A DNA stretch of 64,000 nucleotides from assembly GCF_028369135.1 (NCBI RefSeq), contig NZ_JAPWHW010000016.1, positions 61,903-125,902 on the forward strand. Direction: 5' to 3'. The notes beneath the pieces are model-generated. The model had not been told where the DNA came from. It made no database searches and saw nothing but the letters and a program-made list of their open reading frames with translations. Source of the stretch: Roseovarius sp. ZX-A-9. Lineage in GTDB: Bacteria; Pseudomonadota; Alphaproteobacteria; Rhodobacterales; Rhodobacteraceae. Of the stretch, positions 10,125 to 19,836 are shown one piece after another (position 1 is the first letter of the stretch; each line of letters opens with the position of its first letter). Position numbers and translations under genes: made by a program.

Positions 10125-12257
10125 TCAGTCGTCGGATTTCTCCGCCGAGATTTCTTCGCCAGTTTCCTGATCGACCACTTTCATCGACAGACGGACCTTG
10201 CCGCGATCATCGAAGCCCAGCAGTTTGACCTTCACTTCCTGGCCTTCCTTCAGAACGTCTGAAGGATGGTTCAGGCGACGGTTTTCGATCTGGGACACGT
10301 GCACCAGGCCGTCGCGCTTGCCAAAGAAGTTCACGAAAGCGCCGAAATCGACGATCTTCACCACGGTCCCCGTATAGACCTTGCCTTCTTCCGGCTCGGC
10401 CACGATCGAGTGGATCATGTCATAGGCTTTCTTGATCGAATCGCCATTGGGCGACGCGATCTTGATGATGCCTTCGTCGTTGATATCGACCTTGGCGCCC
10501 GACACTTCGACGATCTCGCGGATGACCTTGCCACCCGATCCGATGACCTCACGGATTTTGTCCGTGGGGATCTGCATCGTCTCGATACGGGGTGCGTGGA
10601 TCGAGAAGTCTTGCGCGCCGGTCAGCGCCTTGTTCATCTCGCCCAGGATGTGCATCCGGCCAGCCTTGGCCTGTTCCAGTGCCTGTTTCATGATCTCGGG
10701 CGTGATACCCGCGACCTTGATATCCATCTGCAGCGAAGTGATGCCGTTCTCGGTGCCCGCAACCTTGAAATCCATGTCGCCGAGGTGATCCTCGTCGCCC
10801 AGAATGTCGGTCAGGATCGCGAATTCGCCATCATCTTCCAGGATCAGACCCATTGCCACACCGGCAACAGCCGTTTTCAGCGGCACGCCCGCATCCATCA
10901 TCGACAGAGATGCACCGCAGACCGACGCCATCGAAGACGAGCCGTTGGATTCGGTGATCTCACTGACCAGACGGATGGTGTACGGGAAATCTGTCGCAGC
11001 CGGCAGAACCGCCTGCAATGCCCGCCAAGCCAGCTTGCCGTGACCGATTTCGCGGCGACCCGGAGGGCCCACGCGACCCGCTTCACCAACCGAATAGGGA
11101 GGGAAGTTGTAGTGCAACAGGAAGTTGGATTTGAAGTTGCCATGCAGCGCGTCGATGAATTGCTCATCATCACCGGTGCCCAGCGTGGTCACGACCAGAC
11201 CCTGCGTTTCACCGCGTGTGAACAGCGCCGAACCGTGGGTCCGGGGCAGCAGGCCGGTTTCGCAAACGATATCGCGCACCTTGTCCAATGGACGGCCATC
11301 AATCCGCTTGCCCGTTTTCACCACGTCGCCACGCAGAACGGTCGCTTCGAGCTTCTTCAGAGCCGCGCCGAGGTTCGGATCTTCAAGCTGCTCTTCGGTC
11401 AACGCTTCCTTGATCGCCGTCTTGGCGTCAGCAACGGCTGTCGTGCGTTCCTGCTTGTCGGTGATTGCGTAGGCCGCGCGCACCTTCTCTTCGCCAACCG
11501 CTTTCACGGCTTCGTACAGCTCAGAGTAATCCGGCGGCGTGAAGTCGAACGGCTCTTTCGCCGCCGATTCGGCCAGATCGATGATCAGGTCGATCACCGG
11601 CTGGATCTGCTCGTGCGCGAATGTGACCGCGCCCAGCATTTCGTCCTCGTTCAGCTCGTAAGCTTCGGATTCCACCATCATCACGGCGTCTTTGGTGCCT
11701 GCAACAACCAGGTCAAGCCGCTGCTCGGGGTTGTTCTTCAGCTCGTGCATGTCGTCGACGGTCGGGTTCAGGATGTACTCGCCACCCTCGTAACCGACGC
11801 GGCACGCCGCGATCGGGCCGCGGAACGGTGCGCCCGAGATTGTCAGCGCGGCAGATGCCGCGATCATCGCAACCATGTCGGGATCGTTGACCAGATCGTG
11901 GCTGAGCACGGTGCACATCACCAGTGTCTCGTGCTTGAACCCGGGTACGAACAGCGGGCGGATCGGACGGTCGATCAGACGCGCGGTCAGCGTCTCTTTT
12001 TCCGTCGGGCGCGCCTCGCGCTTGAAGAAGCCACCAGGCACCTTGCCCGCAGCATAGTATTTCTCTTGGTAGTGAACCGTCAGCGGGAAGAAATCCAGGC
12101 CCGGCTTTGGTTGTTTGGCAAAGGTCACGTTGGCCATGACGCTGGTTTCGCCCAGCGTGGCAATAACGGAACCGTCTGCCTGACGGGCAACCTTCCCCGT
12201 TTCGAGTGTCAGCGTTTCTTCGCCCCACTCGATTGATTTTTTAACTTCGTTGAACAT
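10125..12257 (-). CDS. pnp: Polyribonucleotide nucleotidyltransferase (PNPase)
   Basis: This phosphorolytic 3'-5' exoribonuclease is a trimeric ring and an RNA-degradosome component. The 710-residue protein has, in order, an N-terminal RNase PH domain, an alpha-helical linker, a second RNase PH domain carrying the catalytic region, a KH domain ([20 protein letters not shown], near residue 560) and an S1 domain (about 620-690, [20 protein letters not shown]). The ATG at 12257 follows AGGAAA. Unlike the usual rpsO-pnp pair, rpsO lies 2.2 kb upstream, separated by a DMT transporter and the oppositely oriented ansA, so pnp must have its own promoter. Two hairpins in its leader suggest autoregulation through RNase III, as known for E. 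coli pnp. Confidence 0.98.
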   Translation of the reverse strand: MFNEVKKSIEWGEETLTLETGKVARQADGSVIATLGETSVMANVTFAKQPKPGLDFFPLTVHYQEKYYAAGKVPGGFFKREARPTEKETLTARLIDRPIRPLFVPGFKHETLVMCTVLSHDLVNDPDMVAMIAASAALTISGAPFRGPIAACRVGYEGGEYILNPTVDDMHELKNNPEQRLDLVVAGTKDAVMMVESEAYELNEDEMLGAVTFAHEQIQPVIDLIIDLAESAAKEPFDFTPPDYSELYEAVKAVGEEKVRAAYAITDKQERTTAVADAKTAIKEALTEEQLEDPNLGAALKKLEATVLRGDVVKTGKRIDGRPLDKVRDIVCETGLLPRTHGSALFTRGETQGLVVTTLGTGDDEQFIDALHGNFKSNFLLHYNFPPYSVGEAGRVGPPGRREIGHGKLAWRALQAVLPAATDFPYTIRLVSEITESNGSSSMASVCGASLSMMDAGVPLKTAVAGVAMGLILEDDGEFAILTDILGDEDHLGDMDFKVAGTENGITSLQMDIKVAGITPEIMKQALEQAKAGRMHILGEMNKALTGAQDFSIHAPRIETMQIPTDKIREVIGSGGKVIREIVEVSGAKVDINDEGIIKIASPNGDSIKKAYDMIHSIVAEPEEGKVYTGTVVKIVDFGAFVNFFGKRDGLVHVSQIENRRLNHPSDVLKEGQEVKVKLLGFDDRGKVRLSMKVVDQETGEEISAEKSDD

Positions 12258-12282
12258 CTATCGTTTCCTGTCTGGAGGCACT

Positions 12283-12330
12283 CCGGGCCCCTGCCCGGTC
12301 CTCCGTTTCAATGGCGGCCCCATTGCCGCC
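12283..12330 (-). promoter_or_regulatory. Tandem hairpins in the pnp 5' leader
   Basis: Two strong stems lie 26-73 nt upstream of the pnp ATG. One is CCGGGC (12283-12288) / GCCCGG (12293-12298) with a 4-base loop. The other is GGCGGC (12313-12318) / GCCGCC (12325-12330) with a 6-base loop. E. coli pnp is autoregulated through RNase III cleavage of a leader duplex, so a similar role is plausible here. The remaining 12331-12505 region shows no gene. Confidence 0.5.
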
Positions 12331-12505
12331 GACCCCAATCAATGTCTCATGCGCCCGGGATCAAAGGCATCACGTCTCAGATGCGGGGGCAATACAGGAG
12401 TTTTGAGCCTTTGGAAAGCGGCGATGCTGTTAGCAAGACCAACCGGCCTGTCAGTGTTGCCGTACCGTACTGGCCAACGCCGCAGGATCCGGCGTATGAA
12501 AAACC

Positions 12506-13477
12506 ATGAGCAGCAAACGCATCCTGTTGATCCACACCGGCGGCACCATCGGAATGACTCGCACCGATCACGGTTTTGCCCCCCGCGATGGCGTGGTCGA
12601 GGACGAAATGGCCCGCCTGCTGGCCAGCGCGCATGCCGGGCTCAGCCTCAAGCTGCTGCGCCTTGATCCGCTGATCGACAGCGCCAATGCCACGCCGCGC
12701 GACTGGAACCGGATCACCGCCGCCATTGCCGAGCAGCACGAGAAATACGACGGATTCCTGATCACCCACGGCACCGATACGCTGGCCTATTGCGCCGCCG
12801 CCCTCACCTTTGCGTTGGAGGGGCTGAACAAGCCGGTGATCCTGACCGGCTCCATGCTGCCACTGACCGAGCCGGGCAGCGACGGGCACCGCAATCTTGA
12901 CGACGCGCTGACAGCCCTCGGCACGGCGGCTCCCGGCGTTCAAGTCCAGTTTGCCGGGCGGCTGATGCACGGCGCGCGCCTGCGGAAGACGCATTCGCAT
13001 TCCTTCGACGCTTTTGCTGCCGAGCCAACCAATGCACCACCCCTGCGCCCCGGTGCGGCGCTGATCCGCCATGAATACCCATGCCGCGATTGTGCCGTGC
13101 TGCCCGTCGCACCCGGCGGGTCGGGCACCGTGCTGTCGCACGCGGCCGCCCAATGTGACGGGATCGTGCTGCGCTGCTTCGGATCAGGCACCGTGCCGAA
13201 CACGCCAGCAATGGAACAGGCGCTGCGCACCGCAATGGATCGCGCCATCCCGATCATCGCCGTCAGTCAATGCCCCGAAGGCGGCATTGCGCTTGGGATC
13301 TATGCGGCGGGCGCGATCCTCTCGCGCCACGGCGTCGTGGACGGGCATGACATGACGGTGGAAGCGGCCTATGCGAAACTGCTTCTGGCGCTCGGTCAGG
13401 GCGGGGACATAACCGCGCAGCGAGCTTTCCTCGCCACACCGCTCTGCGGTGAAGTCAGCGCCGCACCGCCTGCCTGA
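12506..13477 (+). CDS. ansA: L-asparaginase
   Basis: It hydrolyses L-asparagine to aspartate and ammonia. The 323-residue protein has no signal peptide, pointing to a cytoplasmic, type-I-like enzyme. The first active-site threonine is T11 in HTGGTIGM. The second catalytic signature is ITHGTDTLAY, with T90-D91, and the segment LTGSMLPLTEPGSDGHRNL follows in the expected place. The start at 12506 has no strong ribosome binding site but matches the family N-terminus. Its last 23 bases overlap the 3' end of the convergent DMT transporter gene. It splits the normally adjacent rpsO and pnp. Confidence 0.93.
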   Translation: MSSKRILLIHTGGTIGMTRTDHGFAPRDGVVEDEMARLLASAHAGLSLKLLRLDPLIDSANATPRDWNRITAAIAEQHEKYDGFLITHGTDTLAYCAAALTFALEGLNKPVILTGSMLPLTEPGSDGHRNLDDALTALGTAAPGVQVQFAGRLMHGARLRKTHSHSFDAFAAEPTNAPPLRPGAALIRHEYPCRDCAVLPVAPGGSGTVLSHAAAQCDGIVLRCFGSGTVPNTPAMEQALRTAMDRAIPIIAVSQCPEGGIALGIYAAGAILSRHGVVDGHDMTVEAAYAKLLLALGQGGDITAQRAFLATPLCGEVSAAPPA

Positions 13478-14318
13478 CTGCCAGCAGCGTGCCGAAACCG
13501 GACGCGGCAATCACGCACAACCCGGTCAGCGCCACCGCATCGGGCCAGTCACCAAAGACCAGCACCCCCACGGCTGTCGCTGCGATCAACTGCGAATAGA
13601 TCAGCGGCGCAATCACCGTCGCACTGGCAATGCGGTTCGCAAACACCAGGATGTAGTTGCCCGCGGCCGACCCCAAGGCGCTCAACAGCACCAGCCCCGC
13701 GGCGGGCCACCCGGCCTCGGACCAGGTCGCCGTCGCACCAAGGGGCGTCAACACCGCCGCGCCGATGATCAGTTGCGAAACCAGCAGAAACCGGGGCCGG
13801 TAATGCCCGGCCACGGCCCGCGTCATCGTCAGGTAAGCCCCGTAAAAACACCCCGCCAACAGCGCCAGCGCGATCCCCGGCGTCGCGCCAAAGCCCGGCT
13901 TGACCACCAGCATGACGCCCGCAAACCCCAACAGCAGCAGCACCGTGCGCAGCGGCGATATCCGCTCGCCCAAAAACACCACCGCCAGCAGATAAGACAC
14001 CACCGGCCCGATGAAAAACGCACCGAACACATCCGCGATCGGTTCAGTCCGCAGGGCGGTGAGGATGCAGCAGATCCCGCCAACGATGAAAAGCGCCCGC
14101 AGTACCACCTTCCAGTCCAGAAAATGCACCAGCTCCGCCCGTTTCAGCCCGCTGAACGGTAACAACAGCACCGCCCCCAGCGCAAAGCGCGACCACGCAA
14201 CAAAGACCGGGCTGGCCCCGCCCCCGGTCAGCAGCTTGCCCGCCGTATCGCCGAACACCACAAGGCTGGTGGCGACAAAGACCATGGCGGCCACCTGTAG
14301 GAGCGATGCAAGTGGCAT
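13455..14318 (-). CDS. EamA/DMT-superfamily inner-membrane transporter
   Basis: The 287-residue protein has about ten hydrophobic segments arranged as two EamA-type repeats of five. The internal repeat is recognisable in the FGAFFIGPVVSYLLAVVFLGE and VIAPLIYSQLIAATAVGVLVFG regions, which precede the usual E/D-rich loop. Members export or import metabolites such as amino acids, nucleotides or cofactors; the substrate cannot be predicted here. It follows rpsO on the same strand but a terminator lies between them, and it is convergent with ansA, overlapping it by 23 bp. Confidence 0.9.
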   Translation of the reverse strand: MPLASLLQVAAMVFVATSLVVFGDTAGKLLTGGGASPVFVAWSRFALGAVLLLPFSGLKRAELVHFLDWKVVLRALFIVGGICCILTALRTEPIADVFGAFFIGPVVSYLLAVVFLGERISPLRTVLLLLGFAGVMLVVKPGFGATPGIALALLAGCFYGAYLTMTRAVAGHYRPRFLLVSQLIIGAAVLTPLGATATWSEAGWPAAGLVLLSALGSAAGNYILVFANRIASATVIAPLIYSQLIAATAVGVLVFGDWPDAVALTGLCVIAASGFGTLLAVRQAVRR

Positions 14319-14400
14319 GGAACGAACCCCTGGCGGTACTGACGCAGCGCACGAGCAGTGAAGGCAGGTTTGCCCCCGTTACATCGCTTGGTCAGATACG

Positions 14401-14430
14401 AAAACGCCCGCTCTGTTCAGAACGGGCGTT
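14401..14430 (-). terminator. Intrinsic terminator of rpsO
   Basis: On the minus strand the 8-bp stem AACGCCCG / CGGGCGTT contains an inner TCTG / CAGA stem and is followed by TTTT. It starts about 25 bp past the rpsO stop, separating rpsO from the downstream transporter. Confidence 0.85.
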
Positions 14431-14455
14431 TGAAAATTCAGTGATATCCCGCAGC

Positions 14456-14725
14456 TTAGCGGCGGATACCCAGACGCTTGATCAGGTCCTGATAACGCGC
14501 TTCATCCTTGGATTTGGTGTAATCCAGCAGTTTCCGGCGCAGGGCGACCATCTTCAGAAGTCCACGACGACCGTGGTTGTCCTTCTTGTGGGTCTTGAAA
14601 TGCTCTGTCAGCGTGGTGATTCGCGAGGTCAGAATGGCAACCTGAACTTCGGGCGAACCGGTGTCGCCTTCCTTGGTTGCGAATTCTTTCATGATCCGTG
14701 CTTTTTCTTCGGCAGTGATCGACAT
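14456..14725 (-). CDS. rpsO: 30S ribosomal protein S15
   Basis: The 89-residue primary-binding protein of the small subunit central domain contacts 16S rRNA helices 20-22. The sequence contains [38 protein letters not shown] and the C-terminal [10 protein letters not shown]. The start at 14725 follows AAGGAG, 8 bases upstream; the 11-codon upstream extension of the frame is not part of S15. It lies between the RTX-like gene and its own terminator. A TATACT hexamer at 14790-14795 is a possible minus-strand -10 element, but no good -35 is visible. Confidence 0.98.
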   Translation of the reverse strand: MSITAEEKARIMKEFATKEGDTGSPEVQVAILTSRITTLTEHFKTHKKDNHGRRGLLKMVALRRKLLDYTKSKDEARYQDLIKRLGIRR

Positions 14726-14865
14726 CGGGGTCTCCTTCATGTCAAGGGTTCTGGGCACAAGCCGGGATGTCGTCCAGCAGGGTCCTTGGAGTATACGCCG
14801 CGCAAAAGGCCCGACGATCTGGCGCGTATAGGCCAGTTACCCCTCGAAGAAAAGCGGAAATCAGA

Positions 14866-15951
14866 TCAGGCCGCAGCACCTGGCCAGTCCAGCACGCTCT
14901 GCCCCATCAGGGTCACATGCGCCAGTGTCAGACCGGGCGCATTATGCACCGCCGCGACGGGCGTACCATTCAGCAGGACATGCTTCAGGCCGGGCGTATC
15001 AGCGTCCGATTCGATTCCCACTTCCGGTTCGAAATCCTCCAGATCGTCAAAGATGATCATCAGCGTATCCTCGGCCAGCGAGAAATCCAGAACCTCGGGC
15101 TGATGCTCCGCCGTGGCCCAGGCGCCGATGGCGACCGTATCGGCACCTTCGCCAGTCGTCACGATATCGTCTGCGCCCGCGACGATCATGTCGGCGCCGC
15201 CACCACCGTTCAGGTAATCCGCCCCGCTGGCATCCTCCCATTCGTCGGTGTCGGGATCATCTGCCAGCCCGATGATCGTATCATCACCCCATCCACCAAA
15301 CAGCGTATCCTGCCCCGCGCCACCGGTCAGCACATCATCGCCCAGCCCGCCATGCAGCGCATCCGCACCGGCGCCGCCGAACAGCGTATCGTCACCGTCT
15401 TGGCCCACCAGCAGATCACCGTTGCCATGCAGCGTATCATCACCTGCACCGCCCAGAAGCTGATCCTGCCCGTCGCCCCCATGCAGGCTGTCATCGCCCG
15501 CGTCACCAGCCAGACTGTCCTGACCCGACCCGCCATAAAGCGCATCGTTGCCGTCGCCGCCGCTGATCAGATCATCACCGCCATACCCGTTCTGCCAATC
15601 GGCGGCATCGGTCCCCGGCATGACATCATCACCGGCACCGCCCATCGTGATCCTCTGACCGGATGGCACGTCCTGCCCCGAGGCATCCTCCGGATCGGCA
15701 GGGTCAGGATCATCGACCTCGGCGCCTTCACCCGATTCCAACGCCGTATCCGGCACGTTTTCGCCATCAACCGCAGTGGCAATGTCGAGGATACTCTGCC
15801 CGCTTGCAGCGGCCATATCCTCCGCCTCTGATGGTACACCGTCTTCGGCGGTTTCCACCTCTTCCGTGTCGGCGTCTTCTTCCTCGGACATGCCGAGAAA
15901 GGCCATCGACCCGACTGCCATCATATCCAAAAGACCCGCCAATAGCAGCAT
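14866..15951 (-). CDS. RTX-type calcium-binding repeat protein
   Basis: The 361-residue acidic protein begins with a short hydrophobic stretch (residues 1-20), then a Glu/Asp-rich segment. A block of nonapeptide GGxGxDxLx repeats follows at about 102-245 (GGDGNDALYGGSGQDSLAGD is one stretch). Such repeats fold into a Ca2+-loaded beta-roll and usually mark type I secreted proteins. The C-terminal part (DFSLAEDTLMIIFDDLEDFE onward) resembles the tail found after RTX blocks in roseobacter secreted proteins. No ABC/MFP type I exporter is nearby and there is no catalytic domain, so its role is unknown. It sits alone among translation genes. Confidence 0.87.
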   Translation of the reverse strand: MLLLAGLLDMMAVGSMAFLGMSEEEDADTEEVETAEDGVPSEAEDMAAASGQSILDIATAVDGENVPDTALESGEGAEVDDPDPADPEDASGQDVPSGQRITMGGAGDDVMPGTDAADWQNGYGGDDLISGGDGNDALYGGSGQDSLAGDAGDDSLHGGDGQDQLLGGAGDDTLHGNGDLLVGQDGDDTLFGGAGADALHGGLGDDVLTGGAGQDTLFGGWGDDTIIGLADDPDTDEWEDASGADYLNGGGGADMIVAGADDIVTTGEGADTVAIGAWATAEHQPEVLDFSLAEDTLMIIFDDLEDFEPEVGIESDADTPGLKHVLLNGTPVAAVHNAPGLTLAHVTLMGQSVLDWPGAAA

Positions 15952-16028
15952 AGCACCTACTCACACTTACCCGAGCCAAGTGTGCCGCCAGCCCCCCCGC
16001 GCCGGTCAAACGAGTCGTGATCTATTGG

Positions 16029-16544
16029 TTAATCGCCCGGCATCCAGAGCTGCGGCTGCTGGCTATAGCTGATGTAAAGCGGATGCCGCGGGTGGCCCGC
16101 CTTGGTCAGGCCCAGATGATACACCGCGCGCCCGGTGCCCTGCAGCAATGCCGCCACCTGCGGGCCGCGCTCCAGATGTGCGCCATGAGTGCCCCATCCG
16201 GCGATGATCTGATCGGCCCAGATACAGCCCTCGGCGATGGCCGCGTCATTGTCCGGCCCGACCGGATCGGTGGCAGCGCGCATCAGGCGCGGGTCAGTGT
16301 CGCGCCAGGCAAAGATATTGGTCACACGGAACCCGCCAAGCCCCAACGCCCGCGCGCGCCGTTCGCAGCGCTCCACGGTGGGATCATTCTGTAGCTCGGT
16401 CGCGGTTGACGGGTTCAGCATGATGAAAAGCGCGCGCCGCCCATCCTCTTGCCAGATACGGGTCAACTGGTAGCGATACCGCTCGCAGGGCGAATATGTC
16501 GCCGTCGACTGGGCGTCGCCCTTGAGATGTGTGCGCTCGATCAT
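16029..16544 (-). CDS. DUF1643 family protein
   Basis: The 171-residue protein has the DUF1643 landmarks: YRYQLTRIW, LFIMLNPSTATELQNDPTVE, GGFRVTNIFAWRDTDP, ADQIIAGWGTHG and HLGLTKAGHPRHPLYI. The conserved N-P-S-T-A and W-G-T-H-G motifs imply a binding or catalytic site, but the function is unknown to me. It lies 53 bp downstream of the truB stop on the same strand, so co-transcription is possible. No signal peptide is present. Confidence 0.88.
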   Translation of the reverse strand: MIERTHLKGDAQSTATYSPCERYRYQLTRIWQEDGRRALFIMLNPSTATELQNDPTVERCERRARALGLGGFRVTNIFAWRDTDPRLMRAATDPVGPDNDAAIAEGCIWADQIIAGWGTHGAHLERGPQVAALLQGTGRAVYHLGLTKAGHPRHPLYISYSQQPQLWMPGD

Positions 16545-16597
16545 GGCTTGCTTTTGCCGCCCCTTACCCCGCGATGCAAGCGGGCCGGACCCGGCGC

Positions 16598-17527
16598 TCA
16601 GGCCTGGGAGTCATCCCGTGGTGCCGCAAAGACCCGGCTGGGATGCAGCGAACCGGCCTTGTAGATCCCCACGGCCACGGCCTGCCCGTCCAGCGATGCC
16701 CAGCATTCGTCGCCATATTCGGCGTCGCCCGGATGCACCATGCCGGGATTGCCGTTGCGCAGCTTCGCGGCCCCCTCGGGCGTGCAGCGCAGCTCGGGCA
16801 ACTCGCTCAGCCCGATTTCCAGTGGCATCAGATGCGCGTCCAGCGCCGGATCCTGCGCCAGCGCCTCTATTTCTGCCAGCGTGATGCCATCCTCGACGTC
16901 GAAAGGCCCGGACCACAGACGCCGCAGCCACGTCACATGCCCGTAACAGCCCAGCGCAGCACCCAGATCGCGCGCAATGGCGCGCACATAGCCACCCTTG
17001 CCACAGGTCATCTCCAGCACGGCGGTATCGGCATCGGGGCGGTCTATCAGCAACAGTTCCTCGACCCAGAGCGGCCGGGCGGCAATCTCGACCTCCTCGC
17101 CGTCACGGGCCAGCTTGTAGGCGCGTTGACCGTCGATCTTGACCGCCGAGAACTTGGGCGGCACCTGCATGATATCGCCGACAAAGGGGCTCAGCGCCTC
17201 CTTGATCTCGTCATCCGTCGGCCGCGCGTCGCTCTTCGCGATCACCTCACCCTCGGCATCGTCGGTATTGGTGGCCTGTCCGAACCGCACGGCAAAGCGG
17301 TAGGCTTTCAGCGCATCGGTGACGAATGGCACGGTCTTGGTCGCCTCGCCCAGCGCCACGGCCAACACGCCGGTTGCATCGGGATCAAGCGTGCCCGCAT
17401 GGCCCGCCTTTTTCGCCTGCAACGCCCAGCGCACCTTGTTCACCACAGCGGTCGATGTCGGGCCGGCGGGCTTGTCCACCAACAACCAGCCGGAAATGTC
17501 GCGACCTTTGCGTTTGCGTGCCATCAT
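16598..17527 (-). CDS. truB: tRNA pseudouridine(55) synthase
   Basis: It makes pseudouridine at U55 of the tRNA T-loop. The catalytic aspartate is D48 in [13 protein letters not shown], set after [37 protein letters not shown] and [15 protein letters not shown] are further family motifs, and a PUA-like C-terminus closes the 309-residue protein. Two adjacent ATGs (17527 and 17524) follow AAAGGG. It lies downstream of rbfA and the phosphodiester glycosidase gene on the same strand, so the usual rbfA-truB pair has one extra gene inserted. Confidence 0.97.
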   Translation of the reverse strand: MMARKRKGRDISGWLLVDKPAGPTSTAVVNKVRWALQAKKAGHAGTLDPDATGVLAVALGEATKTVPFVTDALKAYRFAVRFGQATNTDDAEGEVIAKSDARPTDDEIKEALSPFVGDIMQVPPKFSAVKIDGQRAYKLARDGEEVEIAARPLWVEELLLIDRPDADTAVLEMTCGKGGYVRAIARDLGAALGCYGHVTWLRRLWSGPFDVEDGITLAEIEALAQDPALDAHLMPLEIGLSELPELRCTPEGAAKLRNGNPGMVHPGDAEYGDECWASLDGQAVAVGIYKAGSLHPSRVFAAPRDDSQA

Positions 17528-17592
17528 GCCGCCCTTTCGCCCTGTGACAGAGGGTGGCGAGCTATCTTACGCAGGCAATCCTGTCAATCGCG

Positions 17593-18330
17593 CTAGCGCG
17601 GTACGACCGTGCCGACAATCGGACCCATCGGGAAACCCGCATCTATACGCCCCAGGTCAGGGGCATGGAGCCGCGAGATATTGCCATCGAAATAAAGCGC
17701 CTGGGGCAGCCCCAGATGATCGCGAAACAGCCGCGCGAACGCATGAAAATTCACCGGGCTCTGCGAAATCGCGAAAACCGCGCGCTTGCCATCCGCCGAA
17801 GTGCCGACACCATTGCGAATATACAGGCTGTCACTCTTTGCCAGGAAACGCGGGTGCAGCTCACCGTCGATCACCAGCATCGGCCCCGATTGACTGGCAT
17901 AGTTGCAATCCGGCGCGTCACGCGTGAAACGCAGCGTCTCGATCACCTCGGCCCGCCCATCACCAATGCAGAACACCCCGTTGGGCAACAGGCCGAAATT
18001 CCCCGGCCCGGCGCTGGTGATCACTTTCGAGCGCGCCTCGCCGCCTTCCGCATAATACCCCACCGGGCTACGGTCCGGGTGGTACATGCCGGCATTCATC
18101 GCGAACCCCAGCCGCAGGCCCTCGGATTCCAGCTGCGCGTCGACATTACCAAAACTGCCCAGCGGCACGCCCGCGCCGTCATTCAGAAACAGCCGCAGAT
18201 CCTCGGTGGTCATATCCACCTCGCAGATCGCGTAACCCGCTCCATCGAAAATCAAATCTCGGCAATCCGCCGCCGCCAGCGGGCCCGCGGCCAGCACCAA
18301 GGCCAGCCAGATCCCGCGCAGCGCGCTCAT
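17593..18330 (-). CDS. Exported phosphodiester glycosidase domain protein (NAGPA/DUF2233)
   Basis: The 245-residue protein has a signal peptide (residues 1-21, ending LAAA) and the phosphodiester-glycosidase (NAGPA-like) fold. Signatures are [68 protein letters not shown] and [14 protein letters not shown]. The domain cleaves GlcNAc-phosphodiesters in animals; in bacteria a cell-envelope glycan substrate is possible but unproven. The start overlaps the rbfA stop (ATGA at 18327-18330), so translation is coupled to rbfA. This linkage to ribosome maturation is probably only an operon convenience. Confidence 0.85.
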   Translation of the reverse strand: MSALRGIWLALVLAAGPLAAADCRDLIFDGAGYAICEVDMTTEDLRLFLNDGAGVPLGSFGNVDAQLESEGLRLGFAMNAGMYHPDRSPVGYYAEGGEARSKVITSAGPGNFGLLPNGVFCIGDGRAEVIETLRFTRDAPDCNYASQSGPMLVIDGELHPRFLAKSDSLYIRNGVGTSADGKRAVFAISQSPVNFHAFARLFRDHLGLPQALYFDGNISRLHAPDLGRIDAGFPMGPIVGTVVPR

Positions 18331-18731
18331 TCGTCCAGGTCGCGCCGCACAGTCTCCTGCGCAAACAAACGGCGCGTCTCATCCATCTGGTCAAACGTGG
18401 TATCCAGCCGGAACCGAAGGTCAGGCGCATATTTCAGCGCCAGCTTCTTGCCGATGACATGGCGCAGCTCGCCCTTGTTGCGCGCCAGCAGCTCGACGAT
18501 CTCGTCCTGCCCCTTGCCGCCCAGCGGCAGCACATAGGCGGTCGCGATCTTCAGATCGGCCGACATGCGAACCTCCCCCACCGTCACCGACAGGCGGTTG
18601 AGATCGGGGTCGTGGACATCGCCGCGCGCCAGCACATCCGACAGCGCGCGTCGAATCAGCTCGCCCACCCGCAATTGCCGCTGCGACGGACCGGGCCCAT
18701 CATGAAACTTGTTCTTTGCCATATTCTGCAT
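18327..18731 (-). CDS. rbfA: Ribosome-binding factor A
   Basis: This KH-fold factor helps late 30S subunit maturation near 16S helix 1 and supports cold growth. The 134-residue protein shows [20 protein letters not shown], a strand rich in [19 protein letters not shown], and the C-terminal [18 protein letters not shown]. Two possible starts exist, ATG 18731 and ATG 18722 (MAKNKFHDG). It is the first gene of a minus-strand run with the NAGPA-domain protein and truB. In many bacteria it follows infB; here infB is about 38 kb away. Confidence 0.95.
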   Translation of the reverse strand: MQNMAKNKFHDGPGPSQRQLRVGELIRRALSDVLARGDVHDPDLNRLSVTVGEVRMSADLKIATAYVLPLGGKGQDEIVELLARNKGELRHVIGKKLALKYAPDLRFRLDTTFDQMDETRRLFAQETVRRDLDE

Positions 18732-18800
18732 TTAAGCGGTCCGACAGGTTTTGCCAAGCGACCATCACCACACCTTCAACCAGCCTTGCGCGCCATGACG

Positions 18801-18825
18801 CATCTTCTGGCCGAAAATATCCCCG
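18801..18825 (-). repeat. Dispersed intergenic motif (copy 1 of a CATCTT..GCC.AAAATA.YCC type)
   Basis: CATCTTCTGGCCGAAAATAT followed by CCCCG lies in the rbfA-dapB spacer. It aligns at about 15 of 23 positions with the reverse complement of the element at 35263-35285. I remember similar GAGTATTTTTGGCCAAAATGAAG strings recurring at gene ends in Rhodobacteraceae. Otherwise the 18732-18982 spacer shows no gene. Confidence 0.45.
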
Positions 18826-18982
18826 GGAGTTTGAGCGGCAGCACCCCACATCGCAAAAAACCAGCCAGCACGGCGCAGCCGCTCGATCAGCGAAACCCGC
18901 ACCAAAGCACTGCGAAGTCGGTGATTGTCTGTCGGCCACGTCACACGCTAAGTAGGGCGGACCAACACAAGGAGAGCGCATC

Positions 18983-19801
18983 ATGTCCCAGGGACCAGGC
19001 ATTGTCGTGACCGGCGCATCGGGCCGCATGGGTCAGATGCTGATCCGCACCATTCAGGACAGCCCGCGCGCGCATCTCATTGCCGCGCTGGAACGCCCCG
19101 GCCATGACTGGATCGGGCAGGATCTGGGCCGCGCCATGGGTGGCGGCGAAAATGGCATCACCGTCACCGATGACCCGCTGGAGGCGTTCGCGCGTGCGCA
19201 GGCCATCGTGGATTTCACCACCCCCTCCGCCACGGTCGCCTTTGCCGACCTCGCCGCACAGGCGCGCGCCGTGCATGTGATCGGCACCACCGGGCTCGAC
19301 ACGTCCGATCTGACCCGCCTCAAGGCCGCCGCGCGCCATGCGGTGATCGTGCGGGCCGGCAACATGAGCCTCGGGGTGAACCTGCTGACGCAACTCACCC
19401 GTCAGGTCGCCGCCGCGCTCGACGAAGACTACGACATCGAAATCATCGAGGCGCACCACAACCAGAAAGTCGACGCACCTTCCGGCACCGCCCTGATGCT
19501 GGGCGAAGCCGCCGCCGAGGGGCGCGGCGTATCACTCGACGCCACGTCGGACCGTGGCCGCGACGGGATCACCGGCAAACGCCGCCGCGGTGATATCGGG
19601 TTTTCCGCCATTCGCGGCGGCGATATCGTGGGCGAACATGACGTGATGTTTGCCGCCGCCGGGGAACGGATCATCCTGCGCCATGTGGCCTCTGACCGCG
19701 CCGTCTTCGCGCGCGGCGCGCTCAAGGCGGCTCTCTGGGGTCAGGGACGGGAGCCGGGCGAATATGATATGCTCGACGTGCTCGGCATGAAACAGAGCTG
19801 A
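18983..19801 (+). CDS. dapB: 4-hydroxy-tetrahydrodipicolinate reductase
   Basis: This NAD(P)H-dependent step of the diaminopimelate/lysine pathway supplies peptidoglycan precursors. The 272-residue protein has the dinucleotide-binding loop TGASGRMGQ (10-18), the [11 protein letters not shown] segment, and the catalytic block [16 protein letters not shown] with H158-H159 and K162. [16 protein letters not shown] lies in the tetramerisation domain. The ATG at 18983 follows AAGGAG. It is divergent from rbfA across 251 bp, and a DUF4105 gene follows 35 bp downstream on the same strand. Confidence 0.97.
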   Translation: MSQGPGIVVTGASGRMGQMLIRTIQDSPRAHLIAALERPGHDWIGQDLGRAMGGGENGITVTDDPLEAFARAQAIVDFTTPSATVAFADLAAQARAVHVIGTTGLDTSDLTRLKAAARHAVIVRAGNMSLGVNLLTQLTRQVAAALDEDYDIEIIEAHHNQKVDAPSGTALMLGEAAAEGRGVSLDATSDRGRDGITGKRRRGDIGFSAIRGGDIVGEHDVMFAAAGERIILRHVASDRAVFARGALKAALWGQGREPGEYDMLDVLGMKQS

Positions 19802-19836
19802 GCCGCGGCCCCCATTCCTCATTCAGGACAGCTGAC

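Noticed and set aside
10266..12236. 656-codon plus-strand frame opposite pnp
   Set aside because: Composition is typical of the complement of a GC-rich gene (Asp/His/Arg rich, no domains); pnp is certain on the other strand.
14740..14750. TTGACA-like hexamer just before rpsO
   Set aside because: Too close to the start codon to be a -35 element.
15180..15650. Repetitive DNA resembling a CRISPR or tandem array
   Set aside because: The periodicity is the codon-level repeat of RTX nonapeptides inside a coding frame, with no identical direct repeats or spacers.
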